DNA of 64,000 nt from positions 22,694,747 to 22,758,746 of the forward strand of contig NC_135794.1 in assembly GCF_051106095.1 (NCBI RefSeq), given 5' to 3'. The notes under the pieces are model-generated. The model ran no database searches, had not been told where the DNA came from, and worked only from the letters and a program-made list of their open reading frames with translations. Positions 25,001 through 35,103 of the stretch are shown here, in pieces; position 1 is the first letter of the stretch; each line of letters starts with the position of its first letter. Origin of the DNA: Pogona vitticeps (lineage: Eukaryota; Chordata; Lepidosauria; Squamata; Agamidae). The translations under genes were made by a program, and so were the position numbers.

Positions 25001-25960
25001 CTGGCTTTTCCCTGGTCCCTGAGAGTACTTGCTGTAGGTTTCTTTGGGTTTACCCACAGATTTCCCCTCACCCAAGGGCTTTCTTATTTGGGAAATAAAA
25101 TCTGCGATCTCTGCGGCTGCTGCCACAGATTTCGGTTTCCTTTCCCTCACCTGGAATTTCAATTCTCCATGCAGGACTGAATAGAACTGTTCCAGGGCTA
25201 TCAAGTCTTTAAGCTGCTCATAGGTCTCTATTCCCTCCTGCGATAGCCATTTCTCAAGCAGCCTCACCAATTGGGCCCCCACTTGGGTAAAAGTCTGTTC
25301 TGGTTTTTTTGTGAGGGACCTGAATCTTTGTCTCAGCTGCTCTGCATTTATCCCATGTCTGGCAAACACCAGTTTCTTAAACTCTGCAAAATCTTTCATC
25401 AGTTCCTCAGGCATCTCGGCATAGACCTCAGCCAGGCTACCACTGATTAAAGATCGCATGATGGTCATCTTCTCAGTTTCCCTCACTGAGAAGTCCACAA
25501 ACGCTCTTTCCACTAAGGAAAAGAACACCTCAGGACAATCTCCCTTGTGGTACACAGGGAATTTCTTCAGGTCAGCCTTAGACAATTGGCCTCCCTCAGA
25601 ATCCCTATTGTTATTATTGTTCTGGTTCATCAGTTCCAGTTTTCTTAATTCAAACGCCATTTTCTCTCTCTCCAATCTTTCCTCCCTCTCCATTCTCTCT
25701 CTCTCTAATTCAAATTGACGCTGTTTCTCTCTTTCCCTTTCCTCCATTTCCCTCACCCTCAGTTCATGCTGTTGGGCTATGAGTATTTTTCTGAGTTCTG
25801 GGTTTTGCTCTCCTGTGCTGTCACCTTGCACTGAGCCAAATTCATCCTCAGAACCTTGGTCAATCTGGGGGTCTTTCACTTCACTCATTTCTGCTACTTG
25901 GCTTCGAGTCAAGGGCATAACCCCCCTCAGAACAGGCTGCTTTAAAAAGTCAAGCCTCAA
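22094..25960 (-). CDS. Gypsy gag-pol coding region (fossil element, single long frame)
   Basis: One open frame of 1288 codons holds gag and pol together. Approximate residues: charged coiled coil 55-112; SCAN-like capsid 195-290 (with the block LKDLIALEQFYSVLHGEL); zinc knuckle CYFCQGKGHLISEC 358-371; protease-like region about 430-540; integrase-related region about 585-785, with the GPY-type end LKWAGPYRV; reverse transcriptase about 870-1060, with YIDD at 1019-1022; RNase H about 1125-1245 (IIYTDASNSGVGAVL). Gag and pol in one frame means no frameshift is needed between them here. The products would act in the cytoplasm and nucleus during retrotransposition. The element as a whole is judged probably broken (about one break). 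Confidence 0.9.
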   Translation of the reverse strand: MRLDFLKQPVLRGVMPLTRSQVAEMSEVKDPQIDQGSEDEFGSVQGDSTGEQNPELRKILIAQQHELRVREMEEREREKQRQFELERERMEREERLEREKMAFELRKLELMNQNNNNNRDSEGGQLSKADLKKFPVYHKGDCPEVFFSLVERAFVDFSVRETEKMTIMRSLISGSLAEVYAEMPEELMKDFAEFKKLVFARHGINAEQLRQRFRSLTKKPEQTFTQVGAQLVRLLEKWLSQEGIETYEQLKDLIALEQFYSVLHGELKFQVRERKPKSVAAAAEIADFISQIRKPLGEGKSVGKPKETYSKYSQGPGKSQQGGGAHGEGKPSDMKPRPQVLEGKPKQDERESKYTRKCYFCQGKGHLISECEKLKQLKGMVPQNSSGTKPKAVFCVQKEQGSVSQREPVAMATQSGTATSADQAEENGPLIEVKRCLLVKTDSQLFETAGVDVGILDRQYRGLRDTCSQVTLCHPDIIPREFIIPNESIKVAGIEGQVISLPVAEVPVNFQGWRGAWRLAISSTLPAAVLVGNDLAEHVKRVLVITRSQATTGTVQGGNDEPESEAEGSSEAVVETLTTDSRFGQEQKADATLQKCFEQVTDAQLTPETPVRFLEKKGILYRETLRNISKGGDGIRSQLVVPEKYRPMILKRGHSDMSAAHLGVKGPLDLIKQNWEQITQDDPQDVVTYIDTLMNDLRRNLELAAENLQAQKVRQKTWYNHKARERHFDPGEEVLWLRPCRENKLQLKWAGPYRVISKMSDLNYLIEQEENQARRVVHVNALKPYYRGEQRVLFAIKAAESEEAELPFWEGRGEVKYNPEEVKISPALTQDQQQELKMLLGKYQQVFSNKPGIVKGVMHRIHTGDAPPQAVSPYRVTGPYRDKVRKELDEMLRENIIVPSSSPWSSPIVLVDKPDGSIRFCVDYRKLNRVTTPDAYPMPRLDNLIETIGGCRFISSLDLVKGYWQLRIDPRDQEKTAFCSPFGLYEFRVLSFGLRNAPATFQRLMDQTLAGLSDFTVAYIDDIGIFSNTWEDHLIHLELVLQRLSAAGLTVKASKCQLGSPEIKYLGHMVGGGMIKPLEAKIEAVRDWPRPNTKKKVKSFLGLVGYYRKFIPRFSEIAAPLTDLTRKKADDRIPWTSDCEAAFQRLKEALINYPVLRAPDFDREFIIYTDASNSGVGAVLCQEDENGDQHPVSYLSRKLQKGERHLATVEKECLAIVYAIQKAKPYIWGRHFILCTDHSPLQWLKTMKTHNSKLMRWALNLQDYDFEVKVVRGSVNCVADALSRRPEE

Positions 25961-26336
25961 AATAAAACGACCACTTTTTTCCTTTTTGCCTCAGAACCAG
26001 CTCTCCCTAGAGATTGCTGCTGTTCTTCAGCACTAAATTTGCAACAGTATCGAGTCAGAGCCTACCCCCCTCTGCTGGGCCTCTCAGCTGGCAAGCTAGC
26101 TCGCTGTTGCTACGCAGTTTTTCCTCAGCTTTTTCCCGCCAAAACTAGGCTGCCTCAGAGCACCTCAATCTAAGTCTCCCCAGTTGGCACGTTCTTCCAC
26201 TAGCGCACCTCCCCGTGAGGTACACCCAGAAGATTACCCACGCGCCTCAGACTGTCCCTGACTAGACCCCCCCTGCTCTGGGCACACCCGCCAAGGCTTT
26301 GCTGGACCACTGGACAACTGGACCAGTCGTATCCCA

Positions 26337-26350
26337 CACGCTGGACACCA
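26337..26350 (-). other. Candidate primer-binding site of the Gypsy element
   Basis: On the minus strand TGGTGTCCAGCGTG begins five bases after the 5' LTR. TGG complements the tRNA 3' CCA. I could not match the tRNA species. Confidence 0.5.
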
Positions 26351-26355
26351 ATCAA

Positions 26356-26903
26356 TGTGACAAACCCAGACCTACTGGGATCTGTCACACAGTTACACTA
26401 AGCTGCCACCAACCATTCCCTGTAAGAAGTCACACAGACCAGGGATGGATTTTTAAACAATAAACAGAATAAGGTTTATTTAAATACACACAGGGAAAAA
26501 TAAACAATCAGGTGAATAGGATAAAGTAACGTGGCTTATTCTCACTCATACAAGCATACAGTTTGGTTCACCCAGAACCCTTAACTTGAAGCACAGACCC
26601 TGAACCTATCAGTTCTGGCTAACCAACAGACACCTGAACCTATCAGGTTGGTACTCTGACACACAGAAGTACCCTGTCTGACACACAGACTCCCACAACA
26701 GCTTCTTCTTCCCAGCTGCTGCTTCGTCACAACCCAGTGTCTCTCACAGTGTCTGTCTCAGCATCTCCCCTCTCACCACACAGGCATCACATATTTATAC
26801 AGTACCGCCCCTCCTCCTGATGTCCCGCCTTCCACTCCCCCTAGGATGGAACTTTCCCTCCAAACTCATGACAGACAGGTAACATCAGTGCTGTTATGTA
26901 ACA
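26356..26903 (-). repeat. 5' LTR of the Gypsy element
   Basis: Almost identical to the copy at 21273; the one difference I see lies in the ATACAGTACAGCCCC / ATACAGTACCGCCCC stretch. ACACC follows directly, matching the five bases before 21273. Confidence 0.95.
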
Positions 26904-26908
26904 ACACC

Positions 26909-27581
26909 TTCTGAAAAATGTCAACATTTATAATGGCATTTCTCTGAGAATGTGAATGCTTGGCTCAAATTTGGAGTTGACAAACAGATTTGTGGTCACT
27001 GATGTGCTTCTATTGTCAGCCAGGGAAGCATCGATGCTCTAAGAGTGACACGGGCCTCTAATTTTAAACACGAAGATGCCACGGGGGAACACACTCCCCT
27101 TCTGAACCAGACCTCCAAGATTAGGCTTTGACATGGCTACGCCTCAATCATTTAAGCCACTTCATGGTGGCATTTCGATATTGCTTTGGAATCAAGACAT
27201 TCTGCCCAAGTAAATTGCCTATTAAAATATATTTTTCAGTTAAAGGTCAAAACAACAGATTGGAACCAGCTGCCGCCGCACAATTTCCAGCCACCTAATA
27301 ATTTTGCATCTGACGGCATTCTTACGTTTCCTCCAAATGAATGCCTCCCGTCGACTTTTATTTTATATGCCGGAGCGCTGATTAGCAGCTCTATTCATTA
27401 GAAGGGCTTTCAAAAATGTTAACGACCAAAGAGCTTTGTCGTTGTTATTGTTTTCAAAGACGGGATCCGTTCTGTGTTCAGCCACCAAGATGCACGGGGT
27501 GTAACAGGCCTGGCATCGCAAGGGGAAGTCCAAGGGTTCGATAGGACACCAGTGGGGGCCATTGTTTAGTGGCGAAGGCTG
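26909..27581. other. Intergenic, no gene seen; AT-rich block that may be conserved
   Basis: About 27180-27440 is unusually free of repeats and carries homeodomain-like TAAT and ATTA cores. No coding signal. See the findings. Confidence 0.4.
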
Positions 27582-27632
27582 ACGGGAGTTTTATACTGAG
27601 AACATCTGGGGACACAAGGTTGGGAACCAGTG
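27582..27632 (+). mobile_element. hAT-type MITE, right-end fragment
   Basis: GACGGGAGTTTTATACTGAG, AACATCTGGGGAC and AAGGTTGGGAACCAGTG follow the right half of the complete copy at 31548. Confidence 0.65.
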
Positions 27633-27879
27633 ACCGATGGAATAAAGCCTCATTTCATGGTTTAACTCTCTCTCTAACTCACTCACACGCAAACACACTG
27701 TTTTTCAAAACTGTAACTGATTTATCGCCAGTTTTCTTTGTCCCATTTTGGAGCGTTTTTGCTGGTCTTTTGGGGTCTCTCCCCTAGACCTCTTGAGACT
27801 GTCCATCTCACATTAACAAAGTTGTCAGCCATCATCTACACATGATTGCCAACTGATCCTAATCAAATTTTGGAAAAGT

Positions 27880-27936
27880 TTCTTCTTCTTCTTCTTCTTC
27901 TTCTTCTTCTTCTTCTTCTTCTTCTTCTTCTTCTTT
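27880..27936. repeat. (TTC)n trinucleotide repeat
   Basis: About 18 uninterrupted TTC units followed by a further 200 bp of pyrimidine-rich sequence on the plus strand. The homopurine/homopyrimidine character is of the kind that can form triplexes. Confidence 0.95.
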
Positions 27937-27999
27937 TGGAAGCTACAGTTCTTCAGAAAGCTGTAATTTCTTGTTCTCATTCTTCTCCTTCTTCTAGAA

Positions 28000-30017
28000 G
28001 TTGGACTTCTCCTCCTCTTCCTCATCCTCTTCCAGATAGATTCTGGGGTGTCTGTGGTCCCAGAAAACATTTCTAAGATCCGTTCCCTACATCTTGCTTC
28101 CTCGGTGTCTGTGTTCCTGGCCTTCAACATTTCACACCTTTGCAAGCAGGCCTTGCTCCTTGCCGACGTTTGCTTCTCCTTTTTCTTCCTCAATTGATAT
28201 CTAAGGTGCAGAGACTCATCTCTCCCCCCCCCAACCCCCCGACCTTGTAAAATTCCATGTTTGCTGCCGGAGCTGTATAAACATGATCTGTGCCCGGGGC
28301 TGGCACACAGTTTTCTCTGTTGTGACAGTGACTTCGCAAGTGTTTTCCAGCACATTTACAAGGAACAGGGGGGAAAAAGACAAAGAAGGAATAACAAATA
28401 GCAACTGGGCAAACTCTAAAAATACCGTGAGGCAGAGAGATGGCATGGTGGATTCTGCGCTGCAGATTCCCCTGGACACAGACAACGTCCTCTGTTGTAT
28501 TTGCAGCTGGCAGTTGGGAAATATACAGGACGGATGCCAAGAGAGGCCTTTTGTGAAGGTGTGTGCACCAATCAGACACCCAGGCGGGATGGAAATGATA
28601 AATCATACATATTCACGATTGCTTTTATCTACCTCTCCAGAAGACCAACCTGCACGGCGTCCTGGACACACATAGACAGAGGAGGCAAGAGGGCGATGCA
28701 GGAACACGCCTCCTGAGTTGCTCTACCGTCCCTCTTTAATTATTGTGCCACATCTACTTTGGACTAGGATCTAAGCCCTGTTGAGAGGGATCCCTTTCAG
28801 GTTGAGTGCATAGCGGGCTGCAGCCTTAGAGGTGTCACCTTGAGATTTATTTATTTTTCCAGGTGGATCATTCCATTTTGGAGAAAAAGGTCTGGCATAG
28901 AACAGCCCTACCTGATCAAGCCAAAGGTTCATGTTGTCCAACATCTGGCTTTCTATACTCACTGAAGCTCTAAGAGAGAGATGATGGATGCTGGGACATC
29001 TTGAGTCAGTCTCTCTGGCTGGCAGCCGTGGATGCTTTCCTAACCCTTAGCTGGACATGCCAGGGCTTGGTACTTTCAACATGTGAAGCATGGGCTCTGT
29101 GACTGTTAACCCTTTCCAATTCAGCACCTGGTACTCCCCGGTAGTCTGTCATCCAAAAACTAATAAAGTATTAGTTTTCCTTCGCTTCCAAGATCACACA
29201 AGGTCGAGCGCTCTCCGTTTAACATGGCGGCGTTCCAGTTTGAGAGTTGCACCAATTTATTTAATTTCTGCTGGAGGGGGAGAGGGAAAGACACTCAAAA
29301 GTTGCAGCTAATAATGTTAACTGGCAGAACGCAAAGCCAAGTCTTGCTTAAAACACAACATAAAAGGCACTCAATTAAAAACAGAACAAGAAAGCTAGAG
29401 CCGTCAGTTGAATGGCTAATCAGCTGTAAGCTGTATCACACAGAACAGATTACTCTTGAGAAGTAGGCCAAGTTGCAAGTGATGTACTCTGCCACACACA
29501 TACCTTTTATGCGAGAGAGGCCACAGAGAGCGAAAGACAAGAAGGCGCAGATGGATCGTGTTGGAAAGTTTGGAATTTTGCTTAAATGCCTTTCGCTGTG
29601 TAGCAGAAGTGAAGGGATTCACAGAGCAGAATTAGCTTCAAGTTCTCAAGAGTAGTCCACCTCTTTTTCTTCATAAACTGGCATTCGCTGCCTCAGTAAT
29701 TCACCCTGAGACATTAGTAAGAGAAAGAATACAAATGTTTCATTTACTTACAGTTGAGCAGATCAAACAGCAAACTAACAAACGTGATGGATTTTCAGCA
29801 ACAGACTTCAACAGACACGCTGACTGCTTCCACCAAACAAAAGAGAGAGGGGACACAGAGTAGAGAAATGGGGCTCTCTTTGAACTCAGAGGCAGAAGGG
29901 AACTCTGGGTTAATGCTTGGTTACTGGAGACAGCATGTGAAGTTGTACAAACTCCAGCATATCAGACTGGCTAAAGTTGGGAAGCTGGCTATGCTGGCTG
30001 GGGGATGGTGGGTTTTC
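28000..30017. other. Intergenic, no gene seen
   Basis: No exon, RNA gene or defined element was recognised. Open frames here have no recognisable protein similarity and lie in pyrimidine-rich or A-rich DNA. Confidence 0.45.
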
Positions 30018-30250
30018 ATTCCTTCCTTCCTTTAATCCATCACTAGTGCCTGCCTTCCTTCCTTCCATTCCATTCCATTCTTTTTCCTTCCTTCCTTCCT
30101 TCCTTCCTTCCTTCCTTCCTTCCTTCCTTCCTTCCTTCCATTCCATTCCATTCCATTCCATTCCATTCCATTCCATTCTTTTTCCTTCCTTCCTTCCTTC
30201 CTTCCTTCCTTCCTTCCTTCCTTCCTTCCTTCCTTCCTTCCTTCCTTCCA
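30018..30250. repeat. Compound (CCTT)n / (CCATT)n microsatellite
   Basis: Tetranucleotide TTCC arrays alternate with pentanucleotide CCATT arrays. The junction ATTCTTTTTCCTTCC occurs twice (near 30077 and 30177), so one segment of about 100 bp was duplicated as a block. Confidence 0.95.
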
Positions 30251-30252
30251 AA

Positions 30253-31539
30253 TGTTTGCCATAAATCCCCATTTTAAGGAGAAACAGGCCAATTTTATTC
30301 AGTCCTTATTTAATTAATAAAACAATAACGTAAAAATTACAAACTGATGGAGAAATAGGGCAGAATGATATTTTTTAAAATCAGAAAAAAAATGCACGTC
30401 TTACAGAAAATGAAACAAAAGAGGCTGAGATGCTTATCCCTAACCAAAGGTTGGCAACGTGTGGCCTTCTACTTGTTGTTTGCCTCAATTCCCAGCATTC
30501 CTCACTGCTGGCTCTGTAAGATAAGGCTGATGGGAGGTGTGATCTGGTGAAACCTCAAAGTGACCCACTCTTGCTTTCCCTCTTTCACTTGACAAAGCAT
30601 CCCTTCACTTCACCACTGCTTCCTCCCCCTCCATCCTGTGAATTTTAGGCTGAGGGTGACCTCAGCACCCTTCAGAACAGTTCCCAGATCTCTGCTGTCT
30701 TTTGCAAAGGCTGGGGGTCCAGGCATGCCCTGCGCGCCTGTCTTTCCCACTGTGGGAGATTGTCTCTTTCTGCTTAGTAATTACAAAATAGAAATGTTGC
30801 TGCTGTCAAACGAGATAGTACACCTCATGCATCAGAACGCACGCTGCTTAAAATCAGGCTGGGTAAAATAAAGTGGCTGAATATGCATTGATTACACTTG
30901 CAGGCATTAATCACTTTGAATCAAACTGGAATTCTATCAGGGTGGCAGAAAACTCACGGGGAGATCAAAGGGAGCAAAGGATCTCTTGGCAAAGCTGGGT
31001 TCAAACCACTTCTGGCAACAGTTTGTAGAAGCAGAACGTAGCTGGCGGGCAGGGGTGTGGGGGTTTTCCAACAAGGAAAGGAAACCTCAAAAACGGCTTC
31101 AGAAAGAGGACTGGGCTTACCTGATGGTCCCAAACTCAGAGGAACAGTTGGGTAGGTGAAATGGAAATCTGGGAGGAGTATAGAAGAATATCTTGAACAG
31201 AAACACACTGTACCGTAGTGGCTATTGGTGGGTGCCTCCTGAATGAACCCATCTAAACCCCATATAAGGACCTCCAAGATCATGAAATTTTGTCACAGTG
31301 AGTTCCAGACCCAAGCGAAGCGAAGTGGTGAGCGGCTAGTGGCGAAGATCCATTCTCTTGTCTTCCTTCGGGAGGGGTAATGGTTCTCTGCCTGCAAATT
31401 CAAATGCATCTTTGTATACGATGGCCTCTAAGAGGCACTTTTATCAGCAAATGCTGCAATAGACAGACCTTTTTCCCCCCTGGCAATTATATGGAAACGT
31501 TGCTGATGGGAAAGAGGGCCAGAGGGTCAGTATCAAATG
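30253..31539. other. Intergenic, no gene seen
   Basis: Mixed single-copy-looking sequence with no recognised feature. Confidence 0.45.
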
Positions 31540-31547
31540 CTATACAT

Positions 31548-31683
31548 CAGTGGTCCCCAACCTTGGGCCTCTAGATGTTATTGAACTACAACTCCCAGAA
31601 GCCTTTGCCATCTCCTGTGCTGGCCAAGATTTCTGGGAGTTGAAGTCCAAGAACATCTGGAGGCCCAAGGTTGGGGACCACTG
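31548..31683. mobile_element. Complete hAT-type palindromic MITE with 8-bp target-site duplication
   Basis: The left end CAGTGGTCCCCAACCTTGGG and right end CCCAAGGTTGGGGACCACTG are perfect inverted repeats of 20 bp, and the inner arms (GAACTACAACTCCCAGAA / TTCTGGGAGTTGAAGTCC) pair as well. The flanks CTATACAT (31540-31547) and CTATAGAT (31684-31691) are an 8-bp duplication with one difference. CAG...CTG ends with 8-bp duplications are the hallmark of the hAT superfamily. No transposase. Confidence 0.92.
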
Positions 31684-32159
31684 CTATAGATGACATGTAG
31701 CGGCCAGTTTTCCCAAATACACTCTGGAAATGCAGATAAATATTTCTGGGTTGTTGTTTTTATTAAAGATTTTCAGCCAGTGGATTAGTGAATCAGGAGG
31801 TCCTGATCCTGCAGATAGCAGGGATCCTGCTGTACCTTTCAGCCAAATGAGAACACCGTCACCTTTTGAGCCTCTTTTTAAGTCTGCTATCCAGATGCTT
31901 CCCACTGTGGGTAATAAGCAGTGTCAAAGTCCCTGATCCCCCTCTTTGGGGGTCTTTTAATCTTTATGGCAGACTTTGGCCCGGACAGTCTTTCAAACAG
32001 ACAACATGTGGAAAGAAGGACTTTCCCCTACAGAAGTCCTTCAGATGAGAGGCTGGCTTCCATAAAAGAGGCAAATTCAGTTGTACCCTCTTCCTGTGAG
32101 CAAGGCAATGAGATCAGCTGCAGAAAAAAAGGTGGAATTGGGTGTTTCTTGAAGAATCG

Positions 32160-32516
32160 ATGCATTTGAATTGTGGTGCTGGAGGAGACCCTTGAGAGTC
32201 CCCTGGACTGCAAGGAGAACAAACCTCTCCATTCTGAAGGAAATCAACCCTGAGTGCTCGCTGGAAGGACATATCCTGAAGCTGGGGCTCCAATATTTTG
32301 GCCATCTCATGAGAAGAGAAGGTCTCCCTGGAAAATACCCAGATGTTGGGCAAGTGTGAAGGCAGGAGGAGAAGGGGATGAGATGGTTGGACAGGGTCAT
32401 CAAAGCGATCAACATGAATTTGATCAAACTCTGGGAGGCAGTGGAAGACAGGAGGGCCTGGTGTGCTCTGACCCTTGGGGTCACAAAGAGTCGGACACAA
32501 CTAAACAACAACAAGG
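32160..32516 (+). mobile_element. Bov-B-type (RTE) LINE 3' end
   Basis: Out-of-frame pieces of the reverse transcriptase C-terminus are readable: CWRRPLRVPWTARRTNLSIL, LQYFGHLMRREGLPGK, then MRWLDRVIKAINMN and GVTKSRTQL. The sequence ends in an (AAC)n tail. VTKSRTxL is the C-terminal signature of Bov-B. The copy is 5'-truncated, as usual. It is a likely relative of the helper for the Sauria SINE at 4362. Confidence 0.85.
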
Positions 32517-32519
32517 TGT

Positions 32520-33677
32520 TTCTACAGTTGTCCCAAGACCATAGAGTGAGTTCTTCAAGGAGCTGGATTTAAGACATCGCCCTTTTTGCCGTCCAGAAGC
32601 CATATCAGCCTTGCTGACTCCTACCAAGGTTCTCAGCCATATTTTCGAGCGCATGGCTAAACCCTAGGACCACGTTATCTTTTGCCAGTAACTGGATCTT
32701 GTGGGGGTCTTTAGGAAGTTATTTTTGTGGGTTTTTAGTTTCAGAAAAGTATTGGCTTAAAAAAAAAAAATTTATAAGCTACCTGGTGGTCTTGGCGCAG
32801 TAACACACTATGATTTAGCTAAGAGGAAGAGAGAACGAAAGCAAATTTTGTAAGGAATGCTTTTCTTGGACATACGAAAGAAGGCTGGGCAGTGTTTCCA
32901 ACCAAGCAGCTGCAACCAGGCAGAAGCAATCACCCTTTCCTGGAGAGATGATTACAGATTACTGAAAAATTGGTCAATTTGCAACAGGACTTGGAATTGT
33001 GAGATCCGAGGTACAGTAAATCTTGATACACTGTAAAGAAATAACCTCATGTTAGCCAGTGAGTTTATATCCACAGAGGCAGGACTCTGGTGCATGAGGC
33101 ATGTTTGCGACATTCACTCCCTTCTTTGATTGATAGTAACCAGGAGAGGACGGAGCCATATCGCTGATGACCATGGGCATCATGGCCACAAAGATACACA
33201 TCTCACAAACACGCACACAGAGAGACAGAGGAGCTGCACTTCCACTTATAAATGGTGCCTACTGGGCACCTGTCAACCAGTCTTGGAAGACAAGTTGGGA
33301 TGACAGAGATAGAGAGCCATTCTAACAACATGTATGTACTTAACGTGTCTGAATTATCCGTTCATGGCCTTCTGCTCGCCCAGGTTCACAACACGATCGG
33401 TCCAATTTTGAACGTTGCAAACATTCTTTTCAAAGAACTGGAAGGCCATTTTCAGGAGGCGGTTCTTCAAGCCAGTTCTCAAAGCCAAAGGCTTTAGGGG
33501 GGCAGAGTTGTTCTGATTGCCCCCCACCCCATCCGACACCCAAGTTTAGCCATGATGGAACCATGAGAAGCAGCACCCTTGGGAAGACGTACTTTACTCC
33601 AAACATTGTCCCTCCCCCTCCCCCGTTTCCTGCTCTCCCTTCAGAGGCTGGCCTTTCATTATGGATATAATAAAAAA
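32520..33677. other. Intergenic, no gene seen
   Basis: Contains a poly-A run near 32760. No recognised coding or RNA feature. Confidence 0.45.
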
Positions 33678-33821
33678 ATCACCATCATCTTAGAACTGTA
33701 GAGCTGGAAGGGACCCTATGGGATCATCAAGTCCAGCCCCTGTCAAGGAGGCACCGTGGGGGAACTGAACTCCCAACCTCTGGCTCTGTAGCCAGATGCC
33801 TAAACCACTGAGCTCTCCAGG
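33678..33821 (-). repeat. tRNA-derived SINE
   Basis: The plus strand reads CACCATCATCTTAGAACTGT, GAGCTGGAAGGGACCC, GGGGGAACTGAACTCCCAAC and GCCTAAACCACTGAGCTCTC, the full reverse complement of the family at 42908. Confidence 0.85.
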
Positions 33822-35103
33822 ACATCTATATCTTGACTTTGAGATGCAGATGCCTTAAAATAACCATGTCCTGTTGCATGCGGACCAAACCAGTCTCCTG
33901 CCTTGTTCTTCTGGCTCAGCTGTCCTCTCTAATTTTGCCCTCCAATGTAGCAGTCTGTGCTTTCTGCTTTTCACCACGTGGCTGCAAGTATTTTAACTTC
34001 TTGCATTTTGTTTCTGATTTCTTGATCTTGATTCATTGGCCTTCATGCTTCTTCATCAGTCCCTCTCTTGATCCACTTTGCTGATAAACCCCCAGTTTCA
34101 ATTCCTTTGCGATGGTCTGTGCTGCAGTCCAGATGTCCACGCTGTTCAGCTGGGCCTGGACCCAGTCCTTTCCAACCCACAATCCGATTTTAAGCTTTTG
34201 TTGCACCTTACCTGCTTCTCTTTTACAACTGATACAGCCCAGCCCATCCCCAGCCCAGCTGATCACATCCCTCACGTTCTCTTGGCTTTTGCTGCATCGT
34301 TTTTCCAAAGCAAATGTTTATCGACCCACTATCTCAATGAATTATAAACTACAGGGCATGTATCCCCAAGCACTAACTTTGCGAGGTCCGGGCCACTGCG
34401 TCGACTGTGACGAACAGCCAAGTCCACACGCCGCTTCGTTCCATTAACCCAGAGATGGCCAACATGACGGGCTGCTCCAATTAAGGCCGGCTGTGTCCCC
34501 CATTAATACAATACGAGACGTACAGAAATGACTCACCTTCGTGTGTTATGTTCAAGCTGGCATGTTCATTTACCAGTTAAGTTTCTCCCCCCCCCAATGT
34601 TCTTTTGACTTTCTTATCAAAATTATGGCGGGACGGCATGATTTATAAACTCGTGGGTTATTGGTTTATAAGAGGTTCATAATTCAAAGGGAGAAGACAT
34701 GAAATATTGAGGGGGATTCGTTTGGAAGGTACTAATGCTTTCGTTATGTCATTATTCATTTTAGGATACGTGGCCATTGAGGTACATGTAGATATCATTC
34801 CATCTAGAAACCTTCTGAGTAATGACATGAAGACCGATCTGAACCGTCTGGGGATCATGGGAGTTGGAGTTCAAGGCCAACCTAAAGATTTTTCTAACAG
34901 CTGCATGAAAGGAAAAGAAAAGCAAGCAATCTATGCTGTAAGTCCATGTTCTTCCCGTAAATGTTTGATGTGTTGGTAGGAATTCTTGCTTCCACCCCAC
35001 CCCAATGTTTCGGCCTACATGTCCCATCAGCCCTACCCAGCTTAGTCGGTGGTCAGGCTGATTGTGCAAAGTTGAAATATGGACCTCACAATTTCCTCAA
35101 GAG
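33822..35103. other. Intergenic, no gene seen
   Basis: No recognised feature; GGGAGTTGGAGTTCAAGG near 34859 is a faint MITE-arm-like motif. Confidence 0.4.

Larger units (their letters stand above)
21273..26903 (-). mobile_element. Ty3/Gypsy LTR retrotransposon, Gmr1-like group, near full length and young
   Basis: The element is 5631 bp, flanked on both sides by the 5-bp target-site duplication ACACC and bounded by two 548-bp LTRs (TG...CA) that I find differing at about one position. On the minus strand the order is LTR, candidate primer-binding site, leader, one long coding region, polypurine tract, LTR. Parts seen: gag with a charged coiled coil and SCAN-like capsid, zinc knuckle, protease-like region, integrase-related region, reverse transcriptase and RNase H. 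Integrase-related sequence lying before reverse transcriptase is known for Gmr1-like Gypsy elements and unlike ordinary Gypsy. LTR identity implies insertion perhaps within about the last million years (inference; rate unknown). It looks nearly whole but is probably broken, about one break. Confidence 0.93.

Noticed and set aside
22094-25960. Longest open frame considered as a host gene
   Set aside because: It lies between matching LTRs with a target-site duplication and encodes gag, reverse transcriptase and RNase H, so it belongs to the retrotransposon.
27825-28355. 176-codon minus-strand frame rich in Lys and Arg
   Set aside because: Its poly-Lys end is the TTC repeat read backwards and the basic stretch is purine-rich low-complexity DNA; no family recognised and no splice support.
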